Source: Emmonsiellopsis sp. PD_33 (Eukaryota; Ascomycota; Eurotiomycetes; Onygenales; Ajellomycetaceae). From it: a DNA stretch of 64,000 bases. Location of the stretch: NCBI GenBank assembly GCA_032988165.1, contig JANTQF010000043.1:1-64000 (forward strand). Reading direction: 5' to 3'. A model generated the notes under the pieces. That model was not told the DNA's origin. It made no database searches and was given only the letters and a program-made list of their open reading frames with translations. Of this stretch, positions 13,085-24,911 are shown piece after piece. Positions within the stretch are counted from its first letter, which is position 1, and each line of letters begins with the position of its first letter. The position numbers and the translations under genes were made by a program.

Positions 13085-16000
13085 TCAGAATCCGAACTTG
13101 GAACCGAGGGCTAAGGAGGAGTCATGTTAGTATCTCGTATCAATAGAAAAGACCCAGCCCAGAGAACTCCCACCCCATAGAGAGAACAAATGAACAAGCG
13201 TCTCCTCCGTCTCATGGCAAAAGCAAGAGAAAAAGAAAAAAAGTAAAAACTTACCCCCTAAAACCGCCTTCTTCTTCTGACTCTTCACATACTTATCCAC
13301 ATCATTCGCCCACCCACTACTGCTCTCCTCTAGCCGGTTCATAGTATCGCCCATAATATTCAAATTCTCCGTTCGCTCCTGCATCTGCCGCTGCATGTAT
13401 GCCCAGTAGCCTTCCTCGGACTGCTGTCCGCTGCGCGGCGTGTTCGAGCGATTGGGCCCTCCAAGGCGTGCAGAGGCGGCGCGGTCCGCTTCGTCCATGC
13501 GCATTTGTTCGAGCATCTTTTTGGAGGGGGGGCGGTCGGGGCCGCCAACTATTTGGTGATGGGGGTTGTTAATGTGGGGCTTCATTGGGGGCTGGGTGAG
13601 AGGTGTTGTTACTTACTTAGTAGGTCCATGTCTTGCGGCGAGACGTATTGGGTTCCGGATATCCATTGGAGATTTGAGATTGTGGGGCGGGGAGGGATCG
13701 GGAGAGCTGGATTGTAGATTGCATCTTCGCAACGGCGTCTGTGTTTATTATTAGCATGTACGTCCCTTTTGGGCTACTTGGCCCCTCAAAAACCAATGGT
13801 GATACGTACAGCGGTAACCCAGCGCCCCAAAGCGCAAGCATTGCTAACTCTGATGGTCCTGTCCACCCTATTGCATCACCAGCTGGAGAAATAACTGCCT
13901 CTCCTAGCCGCCTCATGTCCATGACCTTATCAATCGGCACAGAAGATATCTCCTTCAACGCCGGGATAGAATACGCTCTCGCCCTACCATCCCCAAATAG
14001 TCCAACAAGACTATACCTATCACCGGTCCTCACCACGCCCGCGGCGTCGCAAAGGAACTCGTCCCAGTTCTTGTGGGCGCCCTTATGGGTGGCAGGCTTG
14101 AACATTCTGCAACCAGTTGTGGTGACGACGACCACGACGCCGTTCACCTTATACCCGTTTCGTAGATTGGCAACGGCGGACTGGGAGGCGAGCGCGGGGT
14201 GGCCTGTTTCGGTGTCGATTGGGCAGATAGCCAAGACACGATCTTCGAGGTGAGATGAGCCGGCAAAGGCAACCGTGTATGTTCCTGTTGACGAGGGGAG
14301 TATCTTAAAAGTGGCGAAGTTTCCTCTATTTGTGCCAACGAAGCAAAGAATGCTTGAGTAATCTATGGATTTTGTTTTAGTAAACTGATATCCTTACACA
14401 AGAAGGGATTTGTGTTTCATGGAATCTTTCTTACCTTCGCCCTCCAAACTCAGAACTCCAAAATTGATACAGGTAGGCCACTCAGGCGGGCTGTCCGGCG
14501 AGGCATGGTGGCTTTTCCTAATACTTCCCCGTCTATGATGCTTAATAAAATCTGAAAGATGCGCAGTATAAATCACCGCCGGGCCCCGCAGGTCAATAAT
14601 AGCCAGACTACCAGACTGAAACCCAACGCAAATAAAGCCCACGTCACTATGTTCAAGCGCAGTAACAGGACCCTGACGCTGATTCAGCAAGACGAGAGGA
14701 ATAAATCCCTCCTTTAACCCCGGATCAGCCCGTTTAGAAATATCAGACAGCTGTCCCGGCCCGTCATTTTCGCCTAGGGGTAAGTCAAGTCCCACGTTCC
14801 GGTTACGGCCCCATTTGAAAACGACCACCTCGCCGCTCTTCAAACCAGCAGAGAATTCTCCCGCCCCACCGGCCAATGACATGGCAGCTACTTCCACGCC
14901 CTCAAAGCGACCAGCGGCCCGCGCAAGGTCGATTTGAATAACGGTAGGGTTCTCAATGTTATCATCGTGGCCTGTGTCCCACATGCGGATAATGCCATCT
15001 GCATGTGCTGTTTGGACAATGTCCCGGTTTTCGAAGCGTTTCATTGGCTTTTTTGCGGGAGCACCCCCAATTAGGATGGGTGGACCCTGCGCACGTTTTT
15101 CTCGCCAGCCTAGCCATCTTGTGCGATCGACATATGCGAGGGCTATCTTATTGACGAATGGGTGGACGAAGGAGAGCGAGAGAGGGAGCATGTTTGTTGG
15201 GGAGATTGGATGGCCGCTGGGGAAGCTTAGAGTGACTAGTTCGCCGGAAGAAAGGAGGGCGATTACGGCAATGGGATCTTGGGCGCCGGCAAAGTAAGGA
15301 GTTGAGCGGGGGATTAGGACGAAATCAACAACTTCAGCGTTTGGAGGAGTGGGTAGCTTGTTTTCGGATTTTGGTTTTGCAAAATGGTGCGAGAGGGCGT
15401 GCCAGGAGGAGGTTTGGTAGTTGGGTGTTGGTCCGAGGTCGAAGAACGTGAGGCCCTTCGTCAGTTCGGTCGTTGGTGAGCCTCCTGCAATCAACAATCC
15501 GGTATTATCGGGATTCTCTTTGCAACACCAAGCCACCTGAAAGATCGGCTCTTTCAAGGAGAAGGTTCCTTTTGGTGAGCCAATGCTCCCTGAATGGGCC
15601 GCCCCCGGTTTGTTTACATCTACATCCGCCAACGTCCTGGCCATGACAATCCTACCATCCTTGGGATCCCAAAACACAAGGCTCGAATCATCATGAGCCG
15701 TTAATATAAACGTACCCGTCGGATGCCAGATTGCTTTTGTTAGCCTTGGACTCCGCACCTCCCTAAATGACGACGGATCTGAATCTCCTCCAGGGGCGCC
15801 AGGCGGAACCTCATAATGGAAGAATTTCACCGGCACGTTCATCTTGATGGAGAATGTCACCGCTCCCTCCAAGTACCCGATCAGCAGAGTTCCGATATCA
15901 CGCGGATGAAATGCCAATGATACAATCGGTAAAATCCGGGCGCGGGGACTTCGCTCCTTCCATAGATTCGGAAGCTTGAACGGCGCAAGCTTAAGACGGT

Positions 16001-16597
16001 CGAGGTCGAATGTGACAATATCGCCTATTTTTGCATCTTTTAGCATACCAAATTCTAAAAAGGGTTAAAAGAAAAACCAGAAAATCAACGAAACCTTACC
16101 ACTCTGCAGTCCCAAAAACACATAGTCCAAGCTCGGGTCGGACAACACCGCCGTAACATGCGAGGGTGGCGTATACGCCGAAATCTTCGCCCTTTTCTCT
16201 AACGAATATATACCTAGCTCATGCTTCGAATCTAGGCTCAGCAGCTTGTCACCACAGAACTGCAACGTCGTAACCGACGCCTTGTGTGAGAGCGTGAAGA
16301 CGGCGGATACCCGCTCGTGGCCGAAAATATAGATCTGCCCGCTTCCGTAGGGCGACTCGCTCGTGCCGACTGCGAGGAGAGATTGTATAGGCTCGTAGGC
16401 GAGTGCGCTGATGCGGGAGTTTATGCCGAAGCGGGCAGCCTGCGGATGGTGGTGTTAGATATGTTTTGATACTCCCATATTTTTCAAAGCAGCGTAGATA
16501 GAAGGCTCACATCGTCTAGCATGAAATGCTCCGGAGCCAGCCCGGCGGAGAGATCATTTTGGATGCCGGCTTGCTTGCCCCGTAGGAAGTGTGCCAT
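13085..16597 (-). CDS. sro7: SRO7/Lgl-family exocytosis regulator (WD40)
   Basis: Lethal-giant-larvae/Sro7/tomosyn relative that binds the t-SNARE Sec9 and the Rab Sec4 in polarised secretion at the plasma membrane. Exons: 16597-16511, 16439-16100, 16054-14435, 14362-13810, 13738-13617, 13548-13255 and a 26-nt last exon 13110-13085; total 1013 aa. It begins MAHFLRGKQAGIQNDLSAGL and carries the double beta-propeller, with blocks such as HPTGTFILTAHDDSSLVFW and TAHADGIIRMWDTGHDD. The C-terminus has the diagnostic ISGTQYVSPQDMDLL, then a v-SNARE-like helix (MLEQMRMDEADRA, MGDTMNRLEESS) and ends LGSKFGF. The intron at 13809-13740 removes an in-frame alternative tail, and the conserved block appears only after it is spliced out. 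Confidence 0.93.
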
Positions 16598-17074
16598 TTT
16601 TAATTAAGGAGTTGTCCGAAGATAACTTAGCAACAAAATGTCAGCTAGATAGTGATGGTGGAAAGCATCCCGCTTCCTTGAAGAGTTGTTTGTGTTGGAA
16701 CTTGGCGGGCGTCGGATGATGATTCTGGAGAGCCCGTTATCGGAGGTCACGTGGTGATAAGAAACTCCGGGCACAGTGAACATGGAGGTCGGAAGTCGTC
16801 AAAATAATTCACAGGCCGTAGCAATATAAAGTAGTGATTGGTTGTTATTTCCCTGAAAAAATACAAAACGCTGTCTTTGTTATATGGTATGTATGGAAAA
16901 CTCCCTGGAATTACAACCTCCTTGTAACCCATGCCAGAACTCCAGGAAATGCATTAGTAACCCTGCAACTTAAACCAACTTGAACTGCAGAAAACATTGC
17001 AAAATAGATCTAAAGGCCCTGGGAGGAGTAAAAAGGAAACTAGCCTCTTGCGTAAGTATCCTAATCATGGCCTA
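16598..17074. promoter_or_regulatory. Upstream region of SRO7 / 3' flank of kinase-like gene boundary
   Basis: A 477-bp gap upstream of the SRO7 start. A CACGTG E-box lies at 16748-16753, about 150 bp upstream of the ATG. The rest lies beyond the kinase-like gene's stop at 17075. No gene is seen. Confidence 0.5.
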
Positions 17075-18112
17075 TCAGTTTACCCTCGCCATTTCCGCCA
17101 AGTCCGCTGTCAACCCCCTCCTTGCCCGCATCTCCTCATCATCCTGCCGATTGCGATAGTATTGCTTCACAATCCTAGACAGGTGGCGGTAGCATGAATA
17201 CCTATTCCATAAATCATTAATCACAGCAGTAGCAAGAAACATAGAAACGGGGTATACACACAGCAACAACCTCACCATTACCCCACCATTACCCCTGGGA
17301 TCCGACCCATATCCGCCTAACAACGCCGCAGACGGATTCTCGAAGACATCCCCCATTAGCACATCCCCCCAAACTGCATTCCCAAATTCCGTAAACCCAA
17401 TTAGTTGCTTCGTGTCCCTGTCGACGTGGACATGTGCTTGGGCTCCAAGATCAAGAACGACTAGGCGCGCTTCAGTAACATCGTCCAGACCCAGGGAGAG
17501 CCGGACGGTCTGCTGGCGGATCTCAGCGTAGGGAAGAGTAATGAACATGTCCTCCGCATCGCAGAGGAGAGATTCGATAGATCTTAGAAAGGCATGCCGC
17601 CAGCTGAGTTTCCCGGCGCCTAGAGCGACATCATGGACGGGGCCGAAGCGTGTGGACTTGTGTTGACCCAGTAATCGGACCGTGCTTCCAAGCTGTGTGT
17701 CGAGAGTGTTTTGTTGGCTGGGGGTTAGACTATGCGCTACGCTGCTAAGGGGCACGCCACCGACTGATTGTTTGAGGAGGTATGGGGTTTTTGGCGGGGA
17801 TTTGAGGGTATCGAAGCCGATTAGGCGGGGGATATAGGGGTTTTGTCGCGGGGCAACGAGAGAGAGAACTTCGGCTTCTGTTTCTAGAGAGTAGCGCTCA
17901 TGGCGGAGCATAGTGGTGGGTTGTCGGGGATTGGCTTTCAGGGTGAGCGCGAGGCCGTTGGAGAGATTGAGGTGATAGATCGAGTGGATGGTGTTTTGAG
18001 GGGTCTGATAGTCTAGGACTCTGGCGGAAGGAAAGTATGGTTGTATTAGTGCTTGGAACATCGTGAGGTCGGGGCGATTTGTTGTTTGGGATTCCGGGTA
18101 ATACAGCGGCAT
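17075..18112 (-). CDS. Aminoglycoside-phosphotransferase-like protein with degenerate active site
   Basis: Kinase-fold (APH/choline-kinase superfamily) protein of unknown substrate. From the ATG at 18112 the uninterrupted frame has 345 codons; a 60-bp stop-free segment 17261-17202 has a GTGTGT donor and TAG acceptor, and removing it joins RLLLYSCYRHLSRIVKQYY, which reads better for the family (325 aa). The N-lobe region reads LTLKANPRQPTTMLRHERYSLETE and the linker YLLKQSVGGVPLSSV. Where the family has HGDLxxxN and a DFG-like Asp, this protein has LDLGAQAHVHVD and TEFGNAVWGD, so the catalytic Asn and the metal-binding Asp appear replaced. It could be a pseudokinase or a divergent subfamily. 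A second ATG 17 codons downstream (MFQALIQPYF) is a possible start. Confidence 0.75.
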   Translation of the reverse strand: MPLYYPESQTTNRPDLTMFQALIQPYFPSARVLDYQTPQNTIHSIYHLNLSNGLALTLKANPRQPTTMLRHERYSLETEAEVLSLVAPRQNPYIPRLIGFDTLKSPPKTPYLLKQSVGGVPLSSVAHSLTPSQQNTLDTQLGSTVRLLGQHKSTRFGPVHDVALGAGKLSWRHAFLRSIESLLCDAEDMFITLPYAEIRQQTVRLSLGLDDVTEARLVVLDLGAQAHVHVDRDTKQLIGFTEFGNAVWGDVLMGDVFENPSAALLGGYGSDPRGNGGVMVRLLLCVYPVSMFLATAVINDLWNRYSCYRHLSRIVKQYYRNRQDDEEMRARRGLTADLAEMARVN

Positions 18113-19832
18113 CTCTATTTTCTTTGTCGCTTTGTTGGATATCTGATGAAGATAGGGATTCCGATGGTGGGAAAGGGGCTTTCAAGAAATCGAAAGTAGA
18201 TATGCTCAACAATCCACGACTGAAGAAACGGCCAAAGAAAAATAATATCAGATCCGGAGCAGCAGCCTGGGTCCTATGTGAAGTATGCGAATAATAAAAG
18301 GGGATCTCAACTGCAATATAGCCAGCGGACGCAGGGCGGGAACCGTCTCGGACAAGTGCTGCTACCTAGCATTGCCCAGGCACTCCACGGGGTTCCGCCA
18401 TGCCGGAGAAGGTTATAATAGCGAGTTAAGGCGCCTCCAGATTGGCCAGAATGGAGCAGCCAACCGAGCGGACGAAGCGGACGATGTCGTTTTTAAATAC
18501 TTTATTAGACACACGAGGGCATAAGAACAAACACAAATCACGGGAACCCATATATTTTGAAATCCATGATCCATGACTCGCGTGTGAGCATGGTCTGCAG
18601 TCAATAATTGAACCCTCAGCATTAAATCCACAGACAAAGCTTCCGTACACGTCATTTTGGTTCGTTTCGCTTGCCGAGCAGTGCATTGAAGAAAGTTCAA
18701 GCACAGACGACATTTTGGCATTTGCAAGGCGGCGGGGCAAAGAACGGGATGAAACTCCTGTGGATCCCACAGATAGCGGAGCGTGGCTATATCCATTATT
18801 AGATATCGCCCAACTGCCGGCGGTCAGCCGTGGGATCAGAGCGGAAAGTGGGAGATGGCCTGGGACTCCGCTCAAAATTTCCTAATCGATCCAGGAGGGA
18901 GATCAAAAGCACGCATTCAAGTGCATCGCACTCGATACTCCGAAGCAGCGCATCCCGCGGACTGTCAAATCTTAAAAAGAACTAGACTGCTCCGTAGTCG
19001 TATCAATGAGAAGGAACAAAATAGAAAGAAACAAAAGGCAACTGAGTTTGTCTGGGCGGAACCGAGCCATAACTTCTCACTGGCCGTCACAGGCCAAGGC
19101 AACCTTGGAAGTACAGAGCACATGGGTATCGCTGTAAGCACGGTCCATGGACCCCTCACGCTACCAAGCTCGAAAATTTCCGCGTAGAAGAAAGCCCAAG
19201 CAAGGCGACGGTGTGGCTGGCCGCCGACGTTGAAGTTACCACAGGAGATGTTTCTCGCCAGAATTTGCTGAGTTGAGGCAAGCCTCCGGCGGTCCTGGTC
19301 CCACCGCACAACGGTTGCAGATCTGAAACGGCGGGGTTGACAGCTACCGATTGGCCAATTACAGCGATGCCTTGCCGAGAACACGCCAGATGGCCGAAGC
19401 CAGCTCCAAATTGTGGGAGAAGGAGGCATGGCGGCACGAAGAATTTTTAAGGTGACAGATAAATACAACATGATTTGAAGACTGGTTCATGGGCCGCTTC
19501 CACTGGTGGAAAAATACCACCGATTTTTGTTTACGCGTATACACTGTGGCTGATGCATTTCGCATGGCAAGGGATGGCCAGCATGGGCAGAGGGAGACGA
19601 GCGATGGGCCTGCATATTTAAATAATTCAAATGTAGTCATGGACACGCAACGGCAAGGCACCTCGTTCTTGTGGCTTGGATTAAATTCGTGATCCGATTC
19701 CCCGTTTGAAGGGGATGTTCTGTTTAGGGCCTAGCATCTACAGTTCTCCTGTATTGGGTTCCACACGACGACGCCTTCTCGATGGCATATGCTTGAACAA
19801 ATCACTCGTTTGCTGGCTCAACCGAACTGGGC
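18113..19832. other. Intergenic region, 1.7 kb
   Basis: Lies between the kinase-like gene and the TAN1 stop. Frames of up to about 170 codons occur on both strands (e.g. 18426-18875 and 18965-19471 minus), but they overlap, mostly lack a good ATG, and resemble no family I know. Treated as non-coding promoter and 3'-flank sequence. Confidence 0.5.
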
Positions 19833-21235
19833 TCACTCCTCTTTCGCTTCGCTCTTCATTTCCGAGGGTACAGTCTCAGACTCGGGCATTGGTTCGGACG
19901 GTTTCGATTCCTCCTTCGCTTCGCTCTTCGTTTCTTCTGCTGCTGGTGCTGGCGCAATATTAGGCTTGGGAGTTGGCTCATAGATTTCGGACAGGTTGTA
20001 GCGCTTTAGTTCCTCGTAGTCTCGTCCAACGACGCTCATTCCGCATATATTCTAAAGAAGGGATAATTAGACAAGATCCTCTTAATTATGGACATGTGTC
20101 GTGGTATACGACATGTATTCATGTATATCGAAAAAAGAGATACTTACTTGGACGACATCGACCAATATCAAAGCATCAAAATTCTTAAGGTCAACAGGGT
20201 GCTCTGGCCCCACGATTCCCGCCACCAACTTAATCACAGAATCCCTATTCCACTCCGAATTATTCCTCACAGACGGCCGGATTGCGTACTTCACACCGAA
20301 AATGACATATATCAGCGGCACAGCCATGTTGTTTGCATGGAGCAGAAAAGGGAGAAGAATAAAAATGATACGCTTTGTCGGGTTCGGGGTATTATTCGCG
20401 ACCAAAGAAACTCACCTTTTTCGGAGGACCACCAGAATGGAAATGTGGTTTGAGAACCTCACGGGACAGCTCTTCCAACCCGCCTCCAAGGACCTTTTGC
20501 GTCAATGTAATTGGCGTCATCCGCTGAATCCATCGGCTACGCTTCTTGTCAGGATTCGCCCGTGCCTCCACGCAGAGGCGGTGGGCTATTTGTACGGGAT
20601 CTAGAGCTTTGTCTATTCTGATGAAGGAAACTACGGCGCGGTTGTAATGTTAGATTAGTGATCGGGGAGGGAATGTGTGATTGACTGGATTGTAGCGTAC
20701 GGCATGGGATATCTAATTTGACAGCTTGGAAAGGCTTGTTAGATTTCTTCTGGGGCTTCATGCCCTCGACTTCTTTCTTGATTTGTGCTTCGATGTCATC
20801 GTTGTCGGATGCTGAATCTTCGTCCTTCCTTTCATCTGGAGGATTTTGACTTTCTAGATCCTTTTAAAACCGTCAGCTGGGAATGGAATAAAGACGGGGA
20901 CAAAAATGAGACACTGACTTGATAGAGCAGGTCCATCATCTCAGAGACACAGTTTCTTTCCTTGCCTCTATTGGAGGAGACGAACATGCCGGCATCGCCT
21001 CGTTCTATGACCTGTCTGTAGGTCCATTGGCGGGTGTTGCTCTTGTACCATTGGTGTCCTTTCTGCGATGGATGTTAGAGTCAGACTACCACGGGGATTC
21101 CTTCGATGTCTTCTTTTAAGAACGAGACGGAGGGAGATATATACTATGGTGAGATTAGATATGGCGCACCTTATTTCGTTTTGAAGGCTGGCCTGCCCCA
21201 TCATTACCACGAGGTCTTTTTGATCTGTCAGCCAT
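19833..21235 (-). CDS. tan1: TAN1, THUMP-domain protein for tRNA N4-acetylcytidine
   Basis: Tan1 (THUMPD1) is the tRNA-binding adaptor that helps the acetyltransferase Kre33/Nat10 make ac4C12 in tRNA-Ser and tRNA-Leu. Exons 21235-21170, 21062-20919, 20860-20701, 20630-20416, 20288-20148, 20051-19833 give 314 aa. The start MADRSKRPRGNDG is basic and likely nuclear/RNA-binding. The THUMP part includes FIRIDKALDPVQIAHRLCVEA, RMTPITLTQKVL and YAIRPSVRNNSEWNRDSVIKLVAG, followed by DALILVDVVQNICGMSVVGRDY. The C-terminus is a Glu/Lys/Pro-rich tail with two copies of KSEAKEE. It is divergent from pyruvate decarboxylase. Confidence 0.88.
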
Positions 21236-22003
21236 CGCAGTAAGCTATTGGCAATAGCCTTTGCTATACTCTGTGATGCTATACTTGGACCACGGAAACT
21301 TCTAGTTCTCGCGCAAGGGGTTAGAGTTCCTTAAAAACGTTAACGGTTAGACTTGATTTGGGTACGAAGCCAGACGGCCGGCACAAGACCATGACATTAT
21401 ATGTCAATTAACAGCAGACATGTGCTAATTGGACTGGTACATATCAAAGTCATACGTACAAATGGACCCAAGAAGGCGAAAAAGGGGATATCAGTTTGGT
21501 TTCGGTTATGGGCTGATGTAAGCACCGCGGACGGTCAATGAGGGCTGACTAGTATGTGCGGAGACCAGGAGTCCGCCAGCTTTCCCGGGAGCCACAGGCC
21601 TGGAGCCGTCTATGTGCGATTGATAAGGCGTGTGGTGCACAATCCCGGGGGTTTGTCGCTTTTCTGCTGTTGTCTTTGTTGGTGTCTGGGTTTCTGGGTT
21701 TTCGTTGCGGGTGACTGACTCAGCGCCACGTGACCCCGGCAGCTCAAGACAATCCATGTCGTGACATCATCATTGCTACATCATACCACGCTCCAAATCC
21801 AAACTTGCTGTGAACGCGCCCAACGCTCAACGGCCAGCGAGGTCGGCGGTAAATAATGGCGGGGGTCTGTTCTTATTTAAAGTCTGGTCTTCCGCCGCCT
21901 GTAAATTTTTCGTCCCAGCCATTGCTACTCTGTTTCCTGCTATCCCCATCTCATTGTTCCCCTGTCGTCTACAGGCGCCGCGATTGAGACATCATAAGGC
22001 ATC
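21236..22003. promoter_or_regulatory. Bidirectional promoter of TAN1 and pyruvate decarboxylase
   Basis: A 768-bp gap between divergent start codons. A CACGTG E-box lies at 21727-21732, 272 bp upstream of the decarboxylase ATG. The last 150 bases before that ATG are pyrimidine-rich, as usual for strongly expressed fungal genes. No coding sequence is supported. Confidence 0.55.
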
Positions 22004-24096
22004 ATGGCCACTGATATTGCCACCAAAGAGCTCAAATCGCCTGTTGATGTTGCTCAATATTTGTTTACCCGTCTCCATCAGGTGGGCATTCGGTCGGTCC
22101 ATGGCCTTCCAGGTACTTCCTAAATCAAACTCACCCTATCTACCCCTTTTCGATATATCAATTGTTCCACCCTACTAATGCCCGTTTTACAGGTGATTAT
22201 AATTTGGTCGCCCTAGACTACCTGCCAGAGTGTGGCCTCCATTGGGTCGGTAACTGCAATGAACTGAACGCTGGTATGCTCGATGAGCCAATGTTCCCTG
22301 CTGGTATCACTGGTCAAATACATTTGCTAAGCTAGAGACTATCAGGATATGCCGCTGATGGATACGCCCGTGTGAATGGAGTTGGAGCCCTCGTTACAAC
22401 ATTTGGAGTCGGCGAGCTCTCTGCCCTTAATGCCATCGCCGGCTCTTTCTCAGAATTCGTCCCCGTCATCCACATCGTGGGCCAACCCAGCACAACCTCC
22501 CAGCGCGACGGCATGCTTCTCCATCACACCCTAGGCAATGGGGATTTCAACGTCTTTGTCAACATGAGTAACGATATCTCGTGTTATGTTGCCAAACTGG
22601 ATGATCCCATGAAAGCTGCCACTTACATAGACAGTGCCATCCGGGAATGCTTCATCCGAAGTAGGCCAGTCTACATTACACTCCCCACGGATATGGTAAA
22701 GAAGAAGGTGGATGGAGAGCGCCTGAAGACGCCCATTGACCTATCTATCCCCCCAAATGAGATGGAAAAGGAGGAATATGTTGTCGAGGTTGTTTTGAAA
22801 TATCTCCATGCTGCGAAATCGCCGGTCATCCTGATAGATGCTTGTGCCATCCGACATCGCGTTGTGGAGGAGTGTAGGGATCTCGTTATAAAGTCCGGAT
22901 TGCCCACATTCGTCACGCCAATGGGGAAGGGTGCCATTGACGAAACTCTTCCGAACTACGGTGGTGTCTATGCTGGCGATGGTTCTAACCCCGGAGTCAA
23001 GGACCGCGTTGAAAATTCCGATCTGATTCTCAATATCGGATCCATCAAATCCGACTTCAACACTACAGGATTCACATACCGCATCGGCCGCATGAACTCG
23101 GTTGACTTCCACAGCAACTACGTCGCAGTCCGGTACTCTGAGTACCCAAATGTCCATATGAAGGGTGTTCTTCGAAAGGTCGCTGACCGAATGGGGAAGT
23201 TGAACATCGCCCCGGGGCCCCATGTCACCAACCAACCGCCAACAGACCGCCGTACCTCGGAGACCGCAACCATAACCCAGGCATGGCTCTGGCCTATGGT
23301 TGGCCAATGGCTCAGGGAGAGAGATGTCGTAATAACCGAAACGGGCACCGCTAATTTTGGCATTTGGTCAACTCGATTCCCCAAGGGCGTTACTGCCCTT
23401 AGCCAAGTTCTATGGGGCAGCATTGGCTACGCCCTCGGCGCCTGCCAGGGGGCCGCTCTTGCAACCAAGGAGAAGAAACAGGGCCAGCGGACGATATTAT
23501 TCATCGGTGATGGGAGTTTCCAACTAACTGCCCAAGAATTGAGTACCATGATCAGAAACGAGTTGACACCAATCATGTAAGTCGACTTCCAATCATCGCA
23601 TGCGCTTACATCCATACCATCCATAACCAAAAGTGTTCTCCTCTCGCATCTTCTTTTCTATTATTTATACGGTACCCCACTAACACGAATCAAACAACAA
23701 AACAGCTTCGTACTCTGCAATGAGGGCTACACCATCGAACGCTGCATCCACGGCTGGGATGCCAAATACAACGACATCCAGCCCTGGAAATTCGGTGACC
23801 TTATCCCTGCCTTCGGTGCCGAACCCAACAAGTTCAAGACGTACACTATCAAGACGAAGACGGAGCTTATCAACTTATTCAAGGATGAGCAATTCTCGTC
23901 TGCAAAGGTTATTCAGGTGAGTTTGGGCTCTTGAATTCGATTTATTGCTGAGAAGAAAGGTGATTGATGGTTGCTGATGATTGTGCGTTTTTTAATTTTA
24001 TAGCTTGTCGAGCTGCATATTCCCAAAGAGGATGCACCAACTGCGCTGAGGTTGACTGCCGAGGCGGCCGCGAAGGCAAGCACGAGGCACAAGTGA
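22004..24096 (+). CDS. pdc1: Pyruvate decarboxylase
   Basis: Thiamine-diphosphate enzyme converting pyruvate to acetaldehyde and CO2 in the cytosol, the first step of alcoholic fermentation. Exons 22004-22112, 22193-22273, 22346-23576, 23706-23916, 24004-24096 give 574 aa, the normal family length. The cofactor-activating Glu lies in the [29 protein letters not shown] region, the His pair in [11 protein letters not shown], and the Mg/ThDP motif [12 protein letters not shown]...[11 protein letters not shown] fits GDG-x-N. All key residues are present, so an active enzyme is expected. It has a polar C-terminus (AAKASTRHK) and no targeting signal. Two early introns lie around the ThDP-activation segment. 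Confidence 0.95.
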
Positions 24097-24911
24097 GTTA
24101 TGGTAACTGTCTCGAGGGACGGAAGACGATTTTACGAAATTCAATCAACCTTGGAAACCTCTAGCACCTCTTCCCTATTCAACCCAGGACGCTCACACTT
24201 CTTCCCCATACTATTCTCCCCCATGTCCTGATTTTTATAAAAGTTTCGGGGGGAATCAACAGTGGTTTGGCGGTGGTAATCAATAAAATCAAAATAAAGG
24301 TAGGTATCTAGGTGGATGAATAATGAGGACGTATTTTGTATAATGGATATTTTTTTTTTAAAAAAAAAGAAGTCATATTTGTTCTGTTTTGTGTCTAACC
24401 ACCTACCTCTAGCTCCCTTGATATGCGTAGATAAATATGGGAAAAAACAACAGGTAAAGGAAACATTTCTCTAAAACAAACGCCAAATTCGATCAAATCA
24501 AAGCAAATCTAATCAAAACCATTAAACAGCATAAATAAGTTTTATAAAATAGACAAGATATCTAGATACCTTAGGTATATTAAGTAGTTAGTTAGTCTAG
24601 CCAAACCACAACAAACAAGAAAGAAAAAAAAAACGAAAAAAAAAAAAGCAGGTAAAATAAATCGAATAAAATACCCTTCCTTCTCCTTTGTCCTTTCCTT
24701 TCCTTTCCCTTCCCTTCCCCTACCATCTTAATATTCTATTATTAAAATTACCACGTTTCCTCGTCGCAGTGTTTATTTTTTGCATTTGGGGAATTTAACG
24801 AAGCGCCGGCGCTGTTTTGCTGATTGATAAGTTGAGTTCGTTTTCGCTGCTGCGACACATTTTGCCCTTCTTTTCCCATAATTGGTTTATAGTAATATTA
24901 TTCTTCATATT
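24097..24911. other. Tail-to-tail intergenic region (PDC / zinc-cluster regulator)
   Basis: About 815 bp between convergent stop codons, AT-rich with A-runs and a CTTTC/CCTT-rich pyrimidine tract near 24680-24720. This fits two 3' UTRs. No gene is seen. Confidence 0.6.

Noticed and set aside
18426..18875. 149-codon minus-strand frame
   Set aside because: Starts at TTG, overlaps another frame of similar length, no recognisable domain or splice partners.
18965..19471. 168-codon minus-strand frame
   Set aside because: Overlaps a 134-codon frame on the other strand, no domain, mixed composition.
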